DNA from: Cochliopodium minus
Taxonomy: Eukaryota > Discosea > Himatismenida > Cochliopodiidae
Assembly: GCA_024220525.1 (NCBI GenBank)
Contig: JAMYWO010000158.1
Coordinates: forward strand, 55,124-88,725
DNA length: 33,602 nt
Direction of reading: 5' to 3'
Shown here: positions 23,396 through 33,602 of the stretch, piece by piece
How the letters are laid out: each line of letters begins with the position of its first letter
Position numbering within the stretch: position 1 is the first letter of the stretch
Notes under the pieces: model-generated
Seen by the model: the letters and a program-made list of their open reading frames with translations, nothing else
What the model was told of the DNA's origin: nothing
Database searches by the model: none
Position numbers and translations under genes: made by a program

Positions 23396-26300
23396 TTATT
23401 TATTAGTGTAGTTGGAGTTCTGGATGTCGAGGATCTTCTTCTCCTTCTCGAAAATCTCGATCTTCTCTTTGATGCTCTCCAAACTCTTCATGATTTCAGT
23501 AGGAACTTCCTCAAAAATGATTTCATCATTGTCATTCTTAAGAATATCTTTAAAATAATTAAAAAATTAAAATTAAAACAAAACTATTAAAATAAAAAAT
23601 AAAAAGATGAAAAATATAAAATAGAAAAAAATATAATAAGTAAAATAAAAAATAAATGAATATAAAAAAAATAAAAAATTATTAAAAATAAAATTTAAAA
23701 TTTTAATTATAAAATAAAAAACATTTATAATTTTTCAAAAATTAAAAAAATTATAATTAAATAAAAAATAAAATTTTTTTTTTACTGTTTCCTTCTCCAA
23801 ACAAGACGGGAGAAGACCTGGAATTTTCGTTTGACATTCTCCTGAAAGAGTTGAGCTCGCTGTTCTTGAAGTTGCTCACATGAGCCAATCTCTGGAGGTT
23901 TTTGAAAGACCTGTCCTCGTCTGTTTCTTCCTTTTTCTCAAGACTATTTCTTCAAAAAGAAAAAAAAAATTATTGTATTAATTTTATTAATTATTTTTTA
24001 TTTGAAAGTCTTTTATTTGAAAGTTTTTTTAAATTATAATATTAATTTGAAACTTTTTTTTTTTTAATCATTTTTTTTTAATTTTATGGTTTTTTTTTTT
24101 AACACATATTTTTAAAGTTTTTTAATTTTTTATTTATTTTAAATATTTTTTTTTTATTAAATGTTTTTTGAATTAAAATATTAATTTGAAATTTTTATTT
24201 TTTAATCGTTTACTTTCTAAATAAAAATTTTATATTTTTAAAATATTTTATTGTTTTAATAATTTTTTTAAAAATATTTTATGATTTTAATAATTTTTAA
24301 TATTTTTTTTTTTTTTACTTGCTATCTTTGGTGTTGTGCAAAGTGTGGAGGGTGTGTTGTCTTCTGGGAGAGAAAAGACGTTCTTTCAACTTTTCTTTTT
24401 GTTGAGGTTTTTTATCGAAAAAGTTGTCCACTCTGGACATCAAATACTCTTTGTCTTGTAAATTTAATGAAGAAAACTATTTTTAAAAAAAATGTAAATC
24501 AAACTAAGTTATATTAATAAATTTATAAAAAATATTAATGAATAATATAATAAAAAATAAATAAAAATGAAAATGTTTTATTAAAAAAAAAAGAATGTCA
24601 AAAAAAATTTAAAATAAAAAATAAAATAATAACAAATGAATAAATGAAAAATAAATTTCGTATTACAGGCAATGTAATTTTTTTGAAAAGTAGAATGAAA
24701 AATATAATAAATTATTAAAAAATAAAAAAATAAAAATAAATTTCATAGTACGGGCAATGTAATTTTTTTGGAATTAAAATCATCAAACATGATTGAAAAA
24801 GCGTTCTCCATGTTTTCGCTATCCTCAAAATTGTTCAAAAGAAATCCATCATTAAACTCCCAACTCTCCACATACTAAAAATCAATGATTTTAAAAAACA
24901 ATAATATCAATAAATTTTAAAAAAAATTTTTAAAAAATAAAGATAAAAATAAAAAATAAATTTTGATGAGATAATAAAATGAATAAAAAATAATGAACTA
25001 CTTAAAATAAAAATTTATAAAATTTAATAAAAAGATTTAAAACAATAAAAATTAAATTAAAATAAATAAAAATGGTTAAAATGTAAAAATGAAAATAAAA
25101 TTAAAATAAAACGTATTTTAAACGAAAAATGTAATTGGAAAATATTTGTTTACGTTGAATTTTCCTTTCAATTTTTTTTTCGACTGTATAATCAAATCAT
25201 TGAAAATAATGAAATAAAACTTTGAAGATTCTTTGGGTTTGTAAGTGATATACAATGGACCCTTCCAAATGAATTCCCGGTTCTTCTTTTTGAGTTTGAA
25301 GGGCAGATTTTCAATTTTCGTTTCGAGTTTTATGCTTGTTTTGTTGTTGACGTCTTGTTTTTTCAGGTTGTTGATTTCTTGTGTGGTCAGCTCTATTTTG
25401 GCCAATGCTTTGGTTAAATTTACGTAATCTACCTTTTAAAAAATAATAATAAATTTAAATAAAAATAAATACTAAATTTAAAAAAATAAAAAATAAAAAT
25501 TTTAAAAATATTGGTTATAAAAATTAAATTGAAAAATTTTTTAGTTAAATTTAAATAAATTAAAAATAAAATCACCAAAAAAATTCAATAAAAAATATTT
25601 TTAAAAATCTCAAAATTCAATAAAAATCCGAAAATATTGGTAAAAAAAAACTTTACAAATAAAAATAAAATAATTTTGAATAAAGTGTTTTTTAAAATAA
25701 TTCTTACATGTGTTTCAGGAGTATTTTGTATGACCTGTTTAAGTAACATTTCGTATCTTGGTAGTCTTATAATAAAGAATAAATTAATTTAAGAAATTAC
25801 GAAAAAATAAGTATTTTCTATTTACCTTTGAACAGCTGCAAAAATAAAATTGATCAAAAAATTTGTTTTCTTAAATTAATAAAATCAATTTTTTAAAAAT
25901 TCATTTTTACGCAAAATAAGATAAAAATTAAGAGGATCATTTTTAGACTCGATTTCTTTCAAAAAATTATTAAAATTGTTATTGTGTTCCCTTCTCCTCA
26001 ACAAAATTCTTTTTCAAAAAAAAAAAAAGAGATTTGAAAAAAAAAATCAAAAATAAAAATGTAAATGAAAGGAATAGAAATAAAAATAATAAAAAAATGT
26101 TACTTTTGCCCTAACTCATAATTTCGGAGATAAAAAGAATAAATTTTGAAAACAGGAGCCAATTTTATGAAAATATCTCCAAATGAAAATTTGTTAGAAA
26201 CTGAATACATTCTATCTCTCATTTCACGCCTTTTAAAAAAAATAATAAAAAAAAAATAAAAAAATAAAAAAAAAATAAAGTTACAAAAAAGTGTCACTCA

Positions 26301-27431
26301 AATCCGCTATTATTTCTAACGTTGAAAAAATTTCATTGATATCTGTCCTACTGATAAAACCTTTAGTGTTCTTTTGTTCTAATTGAAAAATAAAAAAAAA
26401 TGAAAAAATTAATCTTTCAAAATAAAAAATAAAATTGAAAAAAAATTAAGAGAAAAAAATTGATACCTTCTTCAATCAATGGCTCATAAAAACTTTTGAC
26501 TGCTTTTTTAAGTTGATTGACATAAACTTTCTCCGAGCTTATAATCTCATTGATGAGTCTCATTCTCAACCTCTGAGTCTTGGAAGCCTCGTGCTTCGAA
26601 TAGTCGGATATTACCTTCAAAAATTTCCGACGAACGAATTTGGAGCGGAGATTTTCTTTCAAGAAAAGCAACACGTTGAATGGATAACCTTGTTTGGTTA
26701 GTTGAAACATTTTGGGGTCTATGTCTATTTGGTTTAGCTCGATGTTTTTGCTTATGATCGATTCTTTTCTTTTCTGGCTTATCTTGGACTTTAGAAGCTT
26801 GATTTCTTCGTCTTTGGTTTCCAGTTTCTTGAGCATTTGTTCGTATTGCTCTTCATCCAATTCCTGAATTTTTATTTTAAAAAAAAAAAATTATGATTAT
26901 TTTAAATGATTTTCTAAAAAAGATATTTTGTTTAGATAATCTTCTTTCAAAAATATATTTTGAAATTTTTTTGAAGATGAAGATATATATTCAGTATTAT
27001 ATAAATTAAAAAAAAATTTTGAAAAGGGAGATTGAAGAAATATTCAAAATTGATTAATTCCCAAAAGAAATCTTTATTATTTTATAATTTTATTATTTTG
27101 AAAGTGGAAATCTTTTCTATTTTAATATTCAATATTAAATTTAATATTTTTGTTTGATTAATTTATTTTCTTTTCTTACTTTTATCCTCTCTTTCTCTAA
27201 TCTCTTTGATAATGCTTTATTGCATATAATTATAGATTTGGATGGAACCAATCCCCTTGATTGCTCGCCTCTATATTCTTGCACCATCCAATATTCCTTC
27301 TCCCTGTAATTCTCCAACACTATGAATAGTTCTCCCTTCTCTATTTTCAATTCCCCTTCCAATTCTGATGAGTATGATTTGATGCATATCGCAACATCCA
27401 AAAAAATCAACTTTTCTTCAATGTTTATCAT
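23396..27431 (-). CDS. RhoGEF: SH3, coiled coil, DH, PH
   Basis: Twelve exons: 27431-27180, 26863-26467, 26378-26285, 26229-26104, 26008-25911, 25835-25826, 25765-25708, 25432-25154, 24874-24752, 24476-24319, 23943-23786 and 23547-23396. These give exactly 551 codons. The ATG at 27431 is the first after an in-frame stop. Domains: SH3 (about 12-70, ICIKSYSSELEGELKIEKGE … RGLVPSKSII), coiled coil (about 75-115), DH (about 145-285, LINEIISSEKVYVNQLKKAV … LPVQRLPRYEMLLKQV), PH (about 300-395, WKGPLYITY … FIIFNDLIIQSKKK), and a charged helical tail. DH-PH proteins load Rho-family GTPases with GTP at membranes and drive actin remodelling. Exon 6 is only 10 bases long, yet it encodes PVQR of the most conserved DH motif. 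Confidence 0.93.
24655..24775. repeat. Local tandem duplication of a 5' splice site
   Basis: The segment caggcaatgtaattttttt at 24668-24686 repeats cgggcaatgtaattttttt at 24751-24769, about 83 bases apart, with the adjoining aaataaatttc shared as well. On the minus strand this copies the end of RhoGEF exon 9 and its donor into the intron, creating a decoy donor. Confidence 0.6.
25826..25835 (-). other. 10-base micro-exon in the RhoGEF
   Basis: On the minus strand an acceptor (…TTTTTGCAG), then CTGTTCAAAG, then a donor GTAAATAG. It joins …LIL|PVQR|LPRYEML, the DH-family signature. The flanking introns are 75 and 60 bases. Skipping it would shift the frame. Confidence 0.9.
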
Positions 27432-27801
27432 TATGAATAAAGTTTCTATAGCTTGTATAATTCCTCTTATGAAATTGGTTGCCAATCAATATTTTTATTA
27501 ATTTTAATAATTTTATTTTTTTACTCAATCAAAAAATGAAAATCAAAGGAGATCGATCTAATTTGACGAAAAAAACCATAAATGTGGGATTTATGATAAT
27601 AAATATTTGCCCGGCACCTTATTCATTTAACAAGCAGAATTAAAAACAATTAAAAAATTATTAAAATTTAAAAAAATCTTTTTCAGTTCAAGTAAAAATA
27701 AGAAACAAAAGCAAATGAAAATGATTTGAAATGAACAAAATCCACTATCAAAATGAATTCACAAAGATTTCCTTAAAATATAATCGAATAATTAAAAAAA
27801 A
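27432..27801. promoter_or_regulatory. Divergent intergenic region, RhoGEF / ankyrin gene
   Basis: About 370 bases between divergent starts. It is A/T-rich apart from a short G/C island, tttgcccggcacctt, at 27607-27621. It should hold both promoters. The island may be a binding site, but no known element is matched. Confidence 0.4.
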
Positions 27802-29576
27802 ATGAGAAATAATCTTCTATCACAAATTCAAAAGAAGGTAGTTTTGAGAAATACAGAATCTATCGTCCCTGAAACCAAAATTTACCAAAATGAACCAGAA
27901 ATTAACAACATGTGGATCAGCAGTACAGAATATGATAATATATCCGATTATCATCTTGCAAAAGCATTTGGTAACTTTTCAACGATTAAAAGAAAACAAA
28001 TTAATATTTGAATTAAGTCATAAAAATGATTTCCAATTGAATTTTAGATTTTTAATATATTTGCAATCCAAGAAATACTTCAAATGAATTTGTAACAATA
28101 CCTTTAAATGAAAAAAACATAAACTCATATATGTTATAAAAGTTTAAATTATTATATTTCTTTAGAGATCTATATCAAATCATTTCAATAATGATGGATA
28201 TTTCTGTTCAATAGAAATCTCAATATCCATATAAATAATTCAAATTTGAATTTTTAAAGATTTACAAAAAAATTTTGGAGATACTTGTTTATAATATTTT
28301 GATTGGAAAGAGAAAAATTTCATTTTTGGTTTTTATTTCGATCAAATATTTGGTTTTTACTGACTTGTTTAAGTTTTTTATTTAAAAAAAAAAAATTTCT
28401 TAACTATTTCAATTAATCAACATTTTTTTAAGAGGCAAACAAAGCAACAGAAGCACTAAGCCTGCTCGAAAAAGAAAAAGGAAAAGTGAATATAAACTAC
28501 GTCTCCAAACAAGGGATCACCCTAGCCAACATCGCCATCCGAAACAAGAACCTCTCCCTCTTCAAAATCCTCCTCCAAAACGGTCTAAATCCAAACACGG
28601 AGAATTCCAACGGAGTTTCTCTTTTGATCGAAGCGACTCACTACAATTCCGTTTCCATTGCGGAGATTTTGTGCGAAAACAACGCCAACGTCAATTTTCA
28701 GACGAAGAACTTTGGGAGCACTCCTTTGATGAAGGCCATTTCCATGCAAAATCGCTCTATGACTTTGATTCTTTTGAGGTATGGCGCTGATACTTCCCTC
28801 AGAAATTTTGGTATATTTTTTAAAAAAAAAAATATAAAAAAAAAAAAATTTTAATAAAAATTTGATTAAAAAAACTTTTGACAACATACATTATAAAAAT
28901 AATTAACAAAAAAAAATTTATGATCAAAATCAAATTAAATGGCAAGTTTAAAAAATGACATTCACCATTAAAATCTAGTTTTTAAAAAAAATTAAAAACA
29001 CAAATAATTACAAAAAAAAAATACAAAAAAATTTAAAAATGAAAAATCTTTCTAAAAAAAATAAAAAGTTATAATAAAAAAACCTCATTTTTACCAATAA
29101 TAATTGAACATTTAAAGTGGATTTGGATTGTAAAAAAAAATCATCATTTTTTTTATTTTACCTGAAGACAAACTAAATAGTTATGAACTTTCTTCAAAGT
29201 CGGACTTGGTTTTCGACAAGTGGTTCAACGCTCTGTCCAGTAAATGGTCCACAACCAAGCACAACAACTTTCCTGTGGTCATGAAGAAAGTATTTAAATT
29301 TAATTAAATAATTTTTAATTTTTTAAGAATTTTTAATTTTTAATTTTTAATATTTAATAATTTTTAATTTAATTTTTAATTTAATTTTTAATTTAATTTT
29401 TAATTTAATTTTTTAATTTAATTTTTTAATTTTTTCATTTTTAATTTTTTAATTAGGCCATATTCCAAATGATGTGTTGGAGAACTTATGTCAAAGAAAG
29501 CTACTTTTTCAAGTCAAAACTTCCAAGAGGTGTTCTTTACATCATTTTCGAGAACATCCCCAAGACAAGTTATTAA
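27802..29576 (+). CDS. Ankyrin-repeat protein (262 aa)
   Basis: Four exons: 27802-27970, 28433-28810, 29168-29289 and 29457-29576, exactly 263 codons. Residues about 80-183 hold three ankyrin repeats (GITLANIAIRNKNLSLFKIL; GVSLLIEATHYNSVSIAEIL; GSTPLMKAISMQNRSMTLIL) with the usual TPLxxA and G-A-D loops. The N-terminal 56 residues are not recognised. The C-terminal 80 (VFDKWFNALSSKW … RGVLYIIFENIP) have no family I can name. Ankyrin stacks bind proteins, and no enzymatic motif is present. The coding exons are clearly richer in G+C than the introns. The gene is divergent from the RhoGEF and convergent with the F-box fragment at 29748-29963. Confidence 0.85.
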
Positions 29577-29747
29577 GTTTATCAAAAAAAAAAAAAAAAA
29601 TTTCAAAAACAAAATTTAAAAAAAAAAAAAATGATGTAAAAAATTTGTATTTGAATAAAGAAATCAAATGTTTAATTGTTAATTTATAATCATTATGCTT
29701 GCTATTTTCTACAAAAATAAGAAATAATTCCAATATAATTTTTTTAT

Positions 29748-29963
29748 TTATTTAATTTCTTTCAAACTTTTTGAATCAACAAATCTAAATTTTATTTTCT
29801 CAAGAAAATTATTTTCCATTCTAATTGGAGGTAAAAGATGAACTTTGATTTCTGAAGTAGAACATCCAAAAAACCCATACAACTTGTTGTCTTCATAAAG
29901 AGGAATGTCTTTAAATGAAATTTGGTATTCTATCTCTTCGCTATTTGGTTCTTGGTAAAAAAA
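29748..29963 (-). CDS. F-box/SPRY-like protein, 3' end (cut by the N)
   Basis: Reads FYQEPNSEEIEYQISF … CSTSEIKVHLLPPIRMENN… to TAA at 29748-29750, closely matching the last exon of the gene at 1607-2744. It keeps seven bases (in ccaagaaccaa) that are missing in that gene, so its reading frame is continuous. It is truncated at its 5' side by the N at 29964. It is a plausible other end of the F-box gene whose 5' part lies at 1360-1523. Confidence 0.8.
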   Translation of the reverse strand, partial: FFYQEPNSEEIEYQISFKDIPLYEDNKLYGFFGCSTSEIKVHLLPPIRMENNFLEKIKFRFVDSKSLKEIK

Positions 29964-29964
29964 N
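29964..29964. other. single N: assembly break (blocks 3/4)
   Basis: It sits in a run of A/T next to a minus-strand F-box exon on the left and the intron of a plus-strand SPRY-like gene on the right. Both genes lack their 5' parts, which would have to lie across it in opposite orientations. Confidence 0.85.
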
Positions 29965-30062
29965 TTTTTTATTTTTCTGTGAAATTTCCAATTTAAAAAT
30001 TTATAATTAAAAATTTAATTTTATAAATATTAAAAAAAAAAGCATTCAAAACACTCAAACAG

Positions 30063-30776
30063 GACATTGGAATAATTCTCTCACAAAAAGATCTTTCACA
30101 ACAGGAATACACTTGTTGGAGATCAACTTGGAACACTGTTGCCCAAACAACTTCATTTATCTTGGAGTCTCGATAAAGAATATTGATTACTCCAATTTCA
30201 TTGCGTTTCAAAGTAAAAATCTTTTTTGAACAAAATTTTTTGTTATTTAACAAAATTTTTTATCAAACAATTTAAACAGACAACCAATTATGTTTTACGA
30301 CTGGTTATAGTAAGAAATATTTTTAAAAATTTTTTATTATTTTATTCTTTTTATTATTTTTCAAAATAGCCACCAAAGGAAAAGGTGCTATTCATGATTT
30401 AAAGCAGGATTGGAAAACAAATGACAAAATAGGACTTATATTGGATATGAGAGTAAAAGAAAATATTCGATTGGGAATCTACCAAAATGGTAAAAATAAA
30501 AAATACATAATAGAAAATTAAAAATTAAAAAAAAATAAAAAAAAATAAAAAAATATAATAAAAAATATAATAAAAAATTAAATTAATTAAATAGGAAAAT
30601 TCTTTGATTGGTTCTTCATGAACATAACTCCTGGATATAAGGAAGATGAGTCTCTTTATTTTGTTGCAAGTTTTGGGAACCCTAACCAGTTAAAAATTAA
30701 CTTCTTTTTGTCCGGAGCTGGAAGTATCACTAACTATGTCAAAAAAAAGTACAATTCTGTTTTGAATCTTGATTAA
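30063..30776 (+). CDS. SPRY/B30.2-like protein, 3' part
   Basis: Four exons: 30063-30212, 30280-30309, 30370-30489 and 30595-30776, ending in TAA. Visible SPRY-type elements in order: RSFTTGIHLLEINLEHCC (exposed beta strand), NNFIYLGVSIKN (the IGV strand), DWKTNDKIGLILDM (the GDxIGvxLD strand), LGIYQNG (the FyxNG turn) and LYFVASFGNPNQLKINFF. SPRY domains are protein-binding modules, often fused to F-box, RING or SOCS parts. The first exon begins in phase 1 after an acceptor, so the 5' exons are missing to the left of the N at 29964. An upstream F-box is possible given the neighbouring family, but this is not seen. Confidence 0.8.
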
Positions 30777-30860
30777 AAAAAAATATTAATTGAAATTAAA
30801 AAAATAAAAATAATAAAAAAATAAAAATTAAATTCTATTTTTTAAAATTAATTTTAATTT

Positions 30861-31921
30861 CTATTTGACAAGTTTTTCCGGTATTAGCCACATTCCGTCT
30901 TTTGTGGATAAAGTAATACCCAAGACAGGAACAGGCTCAGAAGATCTCTGAGTGACCTCGAAAGAAAACTTGGTGATGATGTTTGCTATGGTGTAGGAAA
31001 GTTCTTCTATTGCCAGCTGCATTCCTAAGCAGATGCGTGGTCCACATTGAAAGGGAATGTATGGTGGTGACACTGATTTGTCTGATTGAACTCCTATCTT
31101 TCCGTTTCCTCCTTCCAACCATCTTTCTATTATGATAAAAATTATTTAGAAAAAATATATATAAAAATCAAAAAAAGATGAAATTTAAAATAAAAAAAAA
31201 AAAGATAAAATTTTTAAAATAAAAATAATAAAATATTTACCTGGCTATTTTTTAGATAAATTTTAGTTGGTTAAAAAAATTTAATAAAAAATTTTTTTAC
31301 TTGAAACTCGAGTGGAGATTCCCAGTAATCAGAATGTCTTTAAAAATTATGAAAAAATAACTAAAAAATTAAATTAAATTAAAATTAAATTGTTACCTTC
31401 CAAGAGCCCAAGCACACCAAGATATAGAAGTTCTAAATTTTTTCAATTATTATGTAAGTAAATATATTATAAAAATTTTAAAATTTTACCCGGCTTTAAT
31501 TTTGATGCCACCGGGCAATACATCATCTTTGAGACAAAGTTTCTCGTCACTAATGAAAAAAAATTTAAAAAAATTCCAAAAAAATTTTAAAAGAAAGATC
31601 TTACACTGGGACTGTGTTTTTTTTGGAACAAATTAAAATAAAAATAAAAATTAAAAAATTAAGTGAAAATTTTTAAAAAAAATAAAATAAAATAAAATAA
31701 AATAAAATAAAATAAAATAAAATAATTTAAAATGTTTACCAGGAGGACTTAATCTTAAAGTCTCGTTGATAACAGCTTTCAAATAAGGAATGTCAGTGAG
31801 AGATTTTAAGTTAAAGTCTTTTCCGTCATTGGTTTTCTTCATTACTTCCTCTCTCAATTTCTTTTCTATTTTTTTGTTTTTGCTCAAATAATAGAAGCAC
31901 CATGTAAGTGTCTGTCCTGTT
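30861..31921 (-). CDS. Cytochrome P450, 3' seven exons
   Basis: Exons: 31921-31740, 31611-31605, 31549-31490, 31432-31397, 31337-31301, 31244-31241 and 31126-30861. The first starts with a single base completing a codon: TTGQTLTWCFYYL, the second half of the I-helix. Then come ExxR (INETLRLSPP), PVPVDEKL, DDVLPGGIKI, PERW and the haem loop PFQCGPRICLG with its Cys ligand, ending at TAG. The phase fits the P450 5' part at 21339-23013. Together they make 494 codons, the normal P450 length, with Glu350/Arg353 and Cys438. Two exons are only 7 and 4 bases long. The DNA directly upstream belongs to a different gene (capping enzyme). Confidence 0.92.
31241..31244 (-). other. 4-base micro-exon in the P450
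   Basis: On the minus strand an acceptor AAAAAATAG, then CCAG, then a donor GTAAATAT. CCA plus G|AA AGA TGG gives the P450 motif PERW. Direct joining of the neighbouring exons gives AAA GAT GGT and soon a stop. The flanking introns are 56 and 114 bases. Confidence 0.85.
31605..31611 (-). other. 7-base micro-exon in the P450
   Basis: An acceptor ACACAG, then TCCCAGT, then a donor GTAAGATC. It turns …LSPP|DEKL… into SPPVPVDEKL, the conserved P450 PPVPV segment. The flanking introns are 128 and 55 bases. Omitting it breaks the frame. Confidence 0.88.
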
Positions 31922-31943
31922 CTAATTTAATTGGAAAAATAAA

Positions 31944-31976
<33 letters not shown>

Positions 31977-32086
31977 AAAAAATAAAAAATAAAAAATAAA
32001 AAATAAAAAATAAATAAAAAATAGAAAATAAAAATAAAAATAAAAATAAAAAATAGTAAATAAAAAATAAATAAATAAATTTTTAC
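31922..32086. repeat. (aaaaaat)n tract joining P450 and capping-enzyme introns
   Basis: Low-complexity run of aaaaat and aaaaaat units. The exon on the right ends in phase 0 and the exon on the left starts in phase 2, so this cannot be one intron. It is the likely site of a false or collapsed join between two unrelated introns. Confidence 0.65.
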
Positions 32087-33329
32087 TTGATTGTCATCAT
32101 CCACACATGCAAACCACATTGAATCTACCCAGTGGTCGAGATCTCTTGGGGGATCCTTGAAACAAAGTTTAAAATCAACAGAGATGAGTTCGGGGAATTT
32201 CCACTTGTACATATCATTATTAGTTCTGTTTCTGTAAGGTGTGTTTGGACTGAAAATTATTCCGTCTGTAAAATGGAACCCTATTGATAAAAAAATATAT
32301 TTTTATTTCTTTATTATTTTTTATTTTTTTATTATTTTTATTTTTATTTGCAATTAATTTTATTTTAAATTTTATTTTAATTTTATTTTTATTTTTAATT
32401 ATTTTTTTTAATTAATTATTTTTTTTAATTAATTATTTTTTTTTATTTTTTATTAATTTTATTTATATTTATTTTATTAATTTTTATATTTATACTTTTA
32501 TTACTTTTTCCGTCATTATAAACTCTCTTTCCGTCAGTGCTGTTTACAATGGATTTGAGAACAGAATGCAAGTGTTTGGAGGGATGGAATATTTTGGCAA
32601 TGATCTCAAAAGGAACTTTCTCTTTATTGTTTCTATACAAACTAACCAAATTTCCTAAATATATTTCATTATTGTTAGTTTTATTTTATTGATTTATTTA
32701 TTTATTTATTTTGTTTTTTTATTTTTTATTTTGTTTTTTTATTTTATTTATTTTATTTATTTGATTTATTTTATTTATTTTATTTATTTTATTTGATTTA
32801 ATTTATTTTTATTTTTGTTTTATTTATTTTATTTATTTTATTTATTTTATTTAATTTAATTTATTTTATTTATTTGATTTAATTTATTTTAATTATTTTA
32901 TTTATTGTGTTACCAAGTTGGGCCAATCTCTCTGAAAAAGGCTTTTCTCTGTGCGAAACTCCATTAACAATTAGAATATCAAATATCATAAAAACCTATT
33001 TAAAATTAAAAAATAAAAAATAAAAAATTAAAAAATAAATTAAATGAATGAATAAATAAATAAAAAAAAATAAAAAATAATTAATAATAAAAAAAATAAA
33101 AAATAAAAATAAATGAAAAATAAAAAATAAAATATAAATTAATTACCATTTCATTTCTTTCTAAATTACAAACTATTTCACCATCAATTAAGGTGGCTCC
33201 GTCGGGAGAATACAAGTTGATAAGTTCTTCACAACCATCCAAATAATTCACCTTGAACTTTCTGTCCACTACGTACACCCCTCTGAACTGTTGTGGAATG
33301 AAAAGGCAACATCTCACCCCGTCTGTTTT
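32087..33329 (-). CDS. mRNA capping enzyme guanylyltransferase, central part
   Basis: Four exons: 33329-33147, 32995-32914, 32654-32505 and 32280-32087, all in phase. It carries the nucleotidyltransferase motifs: I KTDGVR (Lys accepts GMP), III IDGEIV, IIIa FMIFDILIVNG, IV TDGIIFSP and V YKWKFPELISVDFKL. The protein transfers GMP from GTP to the 5' diphosphate of nascent RNA in the nucleus. The N-terminal part, including any fused triphosphatase, lies beyond 33602. The C-terminal OB fold with motif VI is absent: after …ACVDDDNQ the exon ends in phase 0 and the next exons to the left are P450. The gene is thus incomplete on both sides. Confidence 0.92.
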
Positions 33330-33602
33330 CTATTTTAAAAAAATAAATTTTAAAAAAATTAAAACAAAACATAACACAAAAAAATGAAAAATGGAAAATA
33401 AAAACAAAAAATAATTAATTAAAAAACAATTAAAATGATAAAAATGAATTATTAAAAAATTAGAATTAATTAATATTAAAAAAAGTAGTGGAGAAAAAAA
33501 ATAAATAAAAAATAGAAATAAAAACTAAATAAAAATAAAAAATAAAAAATAAAAAATAAAAAATAAAAAATAAAAAATAAAAAATAAAAAATAAAAAATA
33601 AA
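33330..33602. repeat. A/T intron ending in a pure (aaaaaat)n run
   Basis: The intron upstream of the capping-enzyme exon. The last 65 bases are nearly perfect ataaaaa units and end the window. No coding signal is seen. Confidence 0.7.

Noticed and set aside
31922-33329. A natural fusion of capping enzyme and P450
   Set aside because: The exon phases (0 against 2) do not fit, and joining them gives a frame unrelated to P450. Both genes lack essential parts at the junction.

Overview
This is AT-rich nuclear DNA of a free-living eukaryote, most likely an amoeboid protist. Introns are numerous, short (about 55-460 bases) and nearly pure A+T, with GT..AG ends, and exons are clearly richer in G+C. 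A nuclear gene for mitochondrial ATP synthase gamma with a presequence shows an aerobic organism. A MAPKKK carrying an F-box and WD40 repeats is, as I recall, the layout of Dictyostelium MEKK-alpha (mkkA), so an amoebozoan fits best, but the species cannot be named from this window. No rRNA, tRNA, CRISPR array, virus-like element or transposon was recognised.

Three single N characters (1359, 21163, 29964) split the window into four blocks. Block 1 (1-1358) holds the 3' end of a TPR gene on the minus strand. Block 2 (1360-21162) holds, left to right: the 5' end of an F-box gene, a second F-box gene that appears broken, an F-box-like coiled-coil gene and ATP synthase gamma (all minus); a PB1-MAPKKK-F-box-WD40 gene and a secreted beta-helix surface protein (plus); a Rab2-like GTPase (minus); an 11-exon oligopeptidase B (plus); and a 5'-truncated TPR gene (minus). 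Block 3 (21164-29963) holds the 5' eight exons of a cytochrome P450 and a 12-exon SH3-DH-PH RhoGEF (minus), an ankyrin protein (plus) and the 3' end of an F-box gene (minus). Block 4 (29965-33602) holds a 5'-truncated SPRY-like gene (plus), the 3' seven exons of a P450 and the middle of an mRNA capping enzyme (both minus).

Two observations stand out. First, genes cut at the N characters complement each other. The P450 halves join in phase to give exactly 494 codons, and the F-box 5' and 3' ends also pair, so the true order is probably block 4 (left part), block 3, block 2, the reverse of what is shown. Second, the RhoGEF and the P450 need micro-exons of 10, 7 and 4 bases. Each one restores a canonical family motif and each has a length of 1 modulo 3.

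The genes do not form an operon-like pathway. They are a mix of signalling (MAPKKK, RhoGEF, Rab), ubiquitin-adaptor (F-box) and housekeeping genes. Three successive F-box-type genes plus the F-box of the kinase form a local cluster. Exon boundaries were derived by hand from splice signals and reading-frame continuity.
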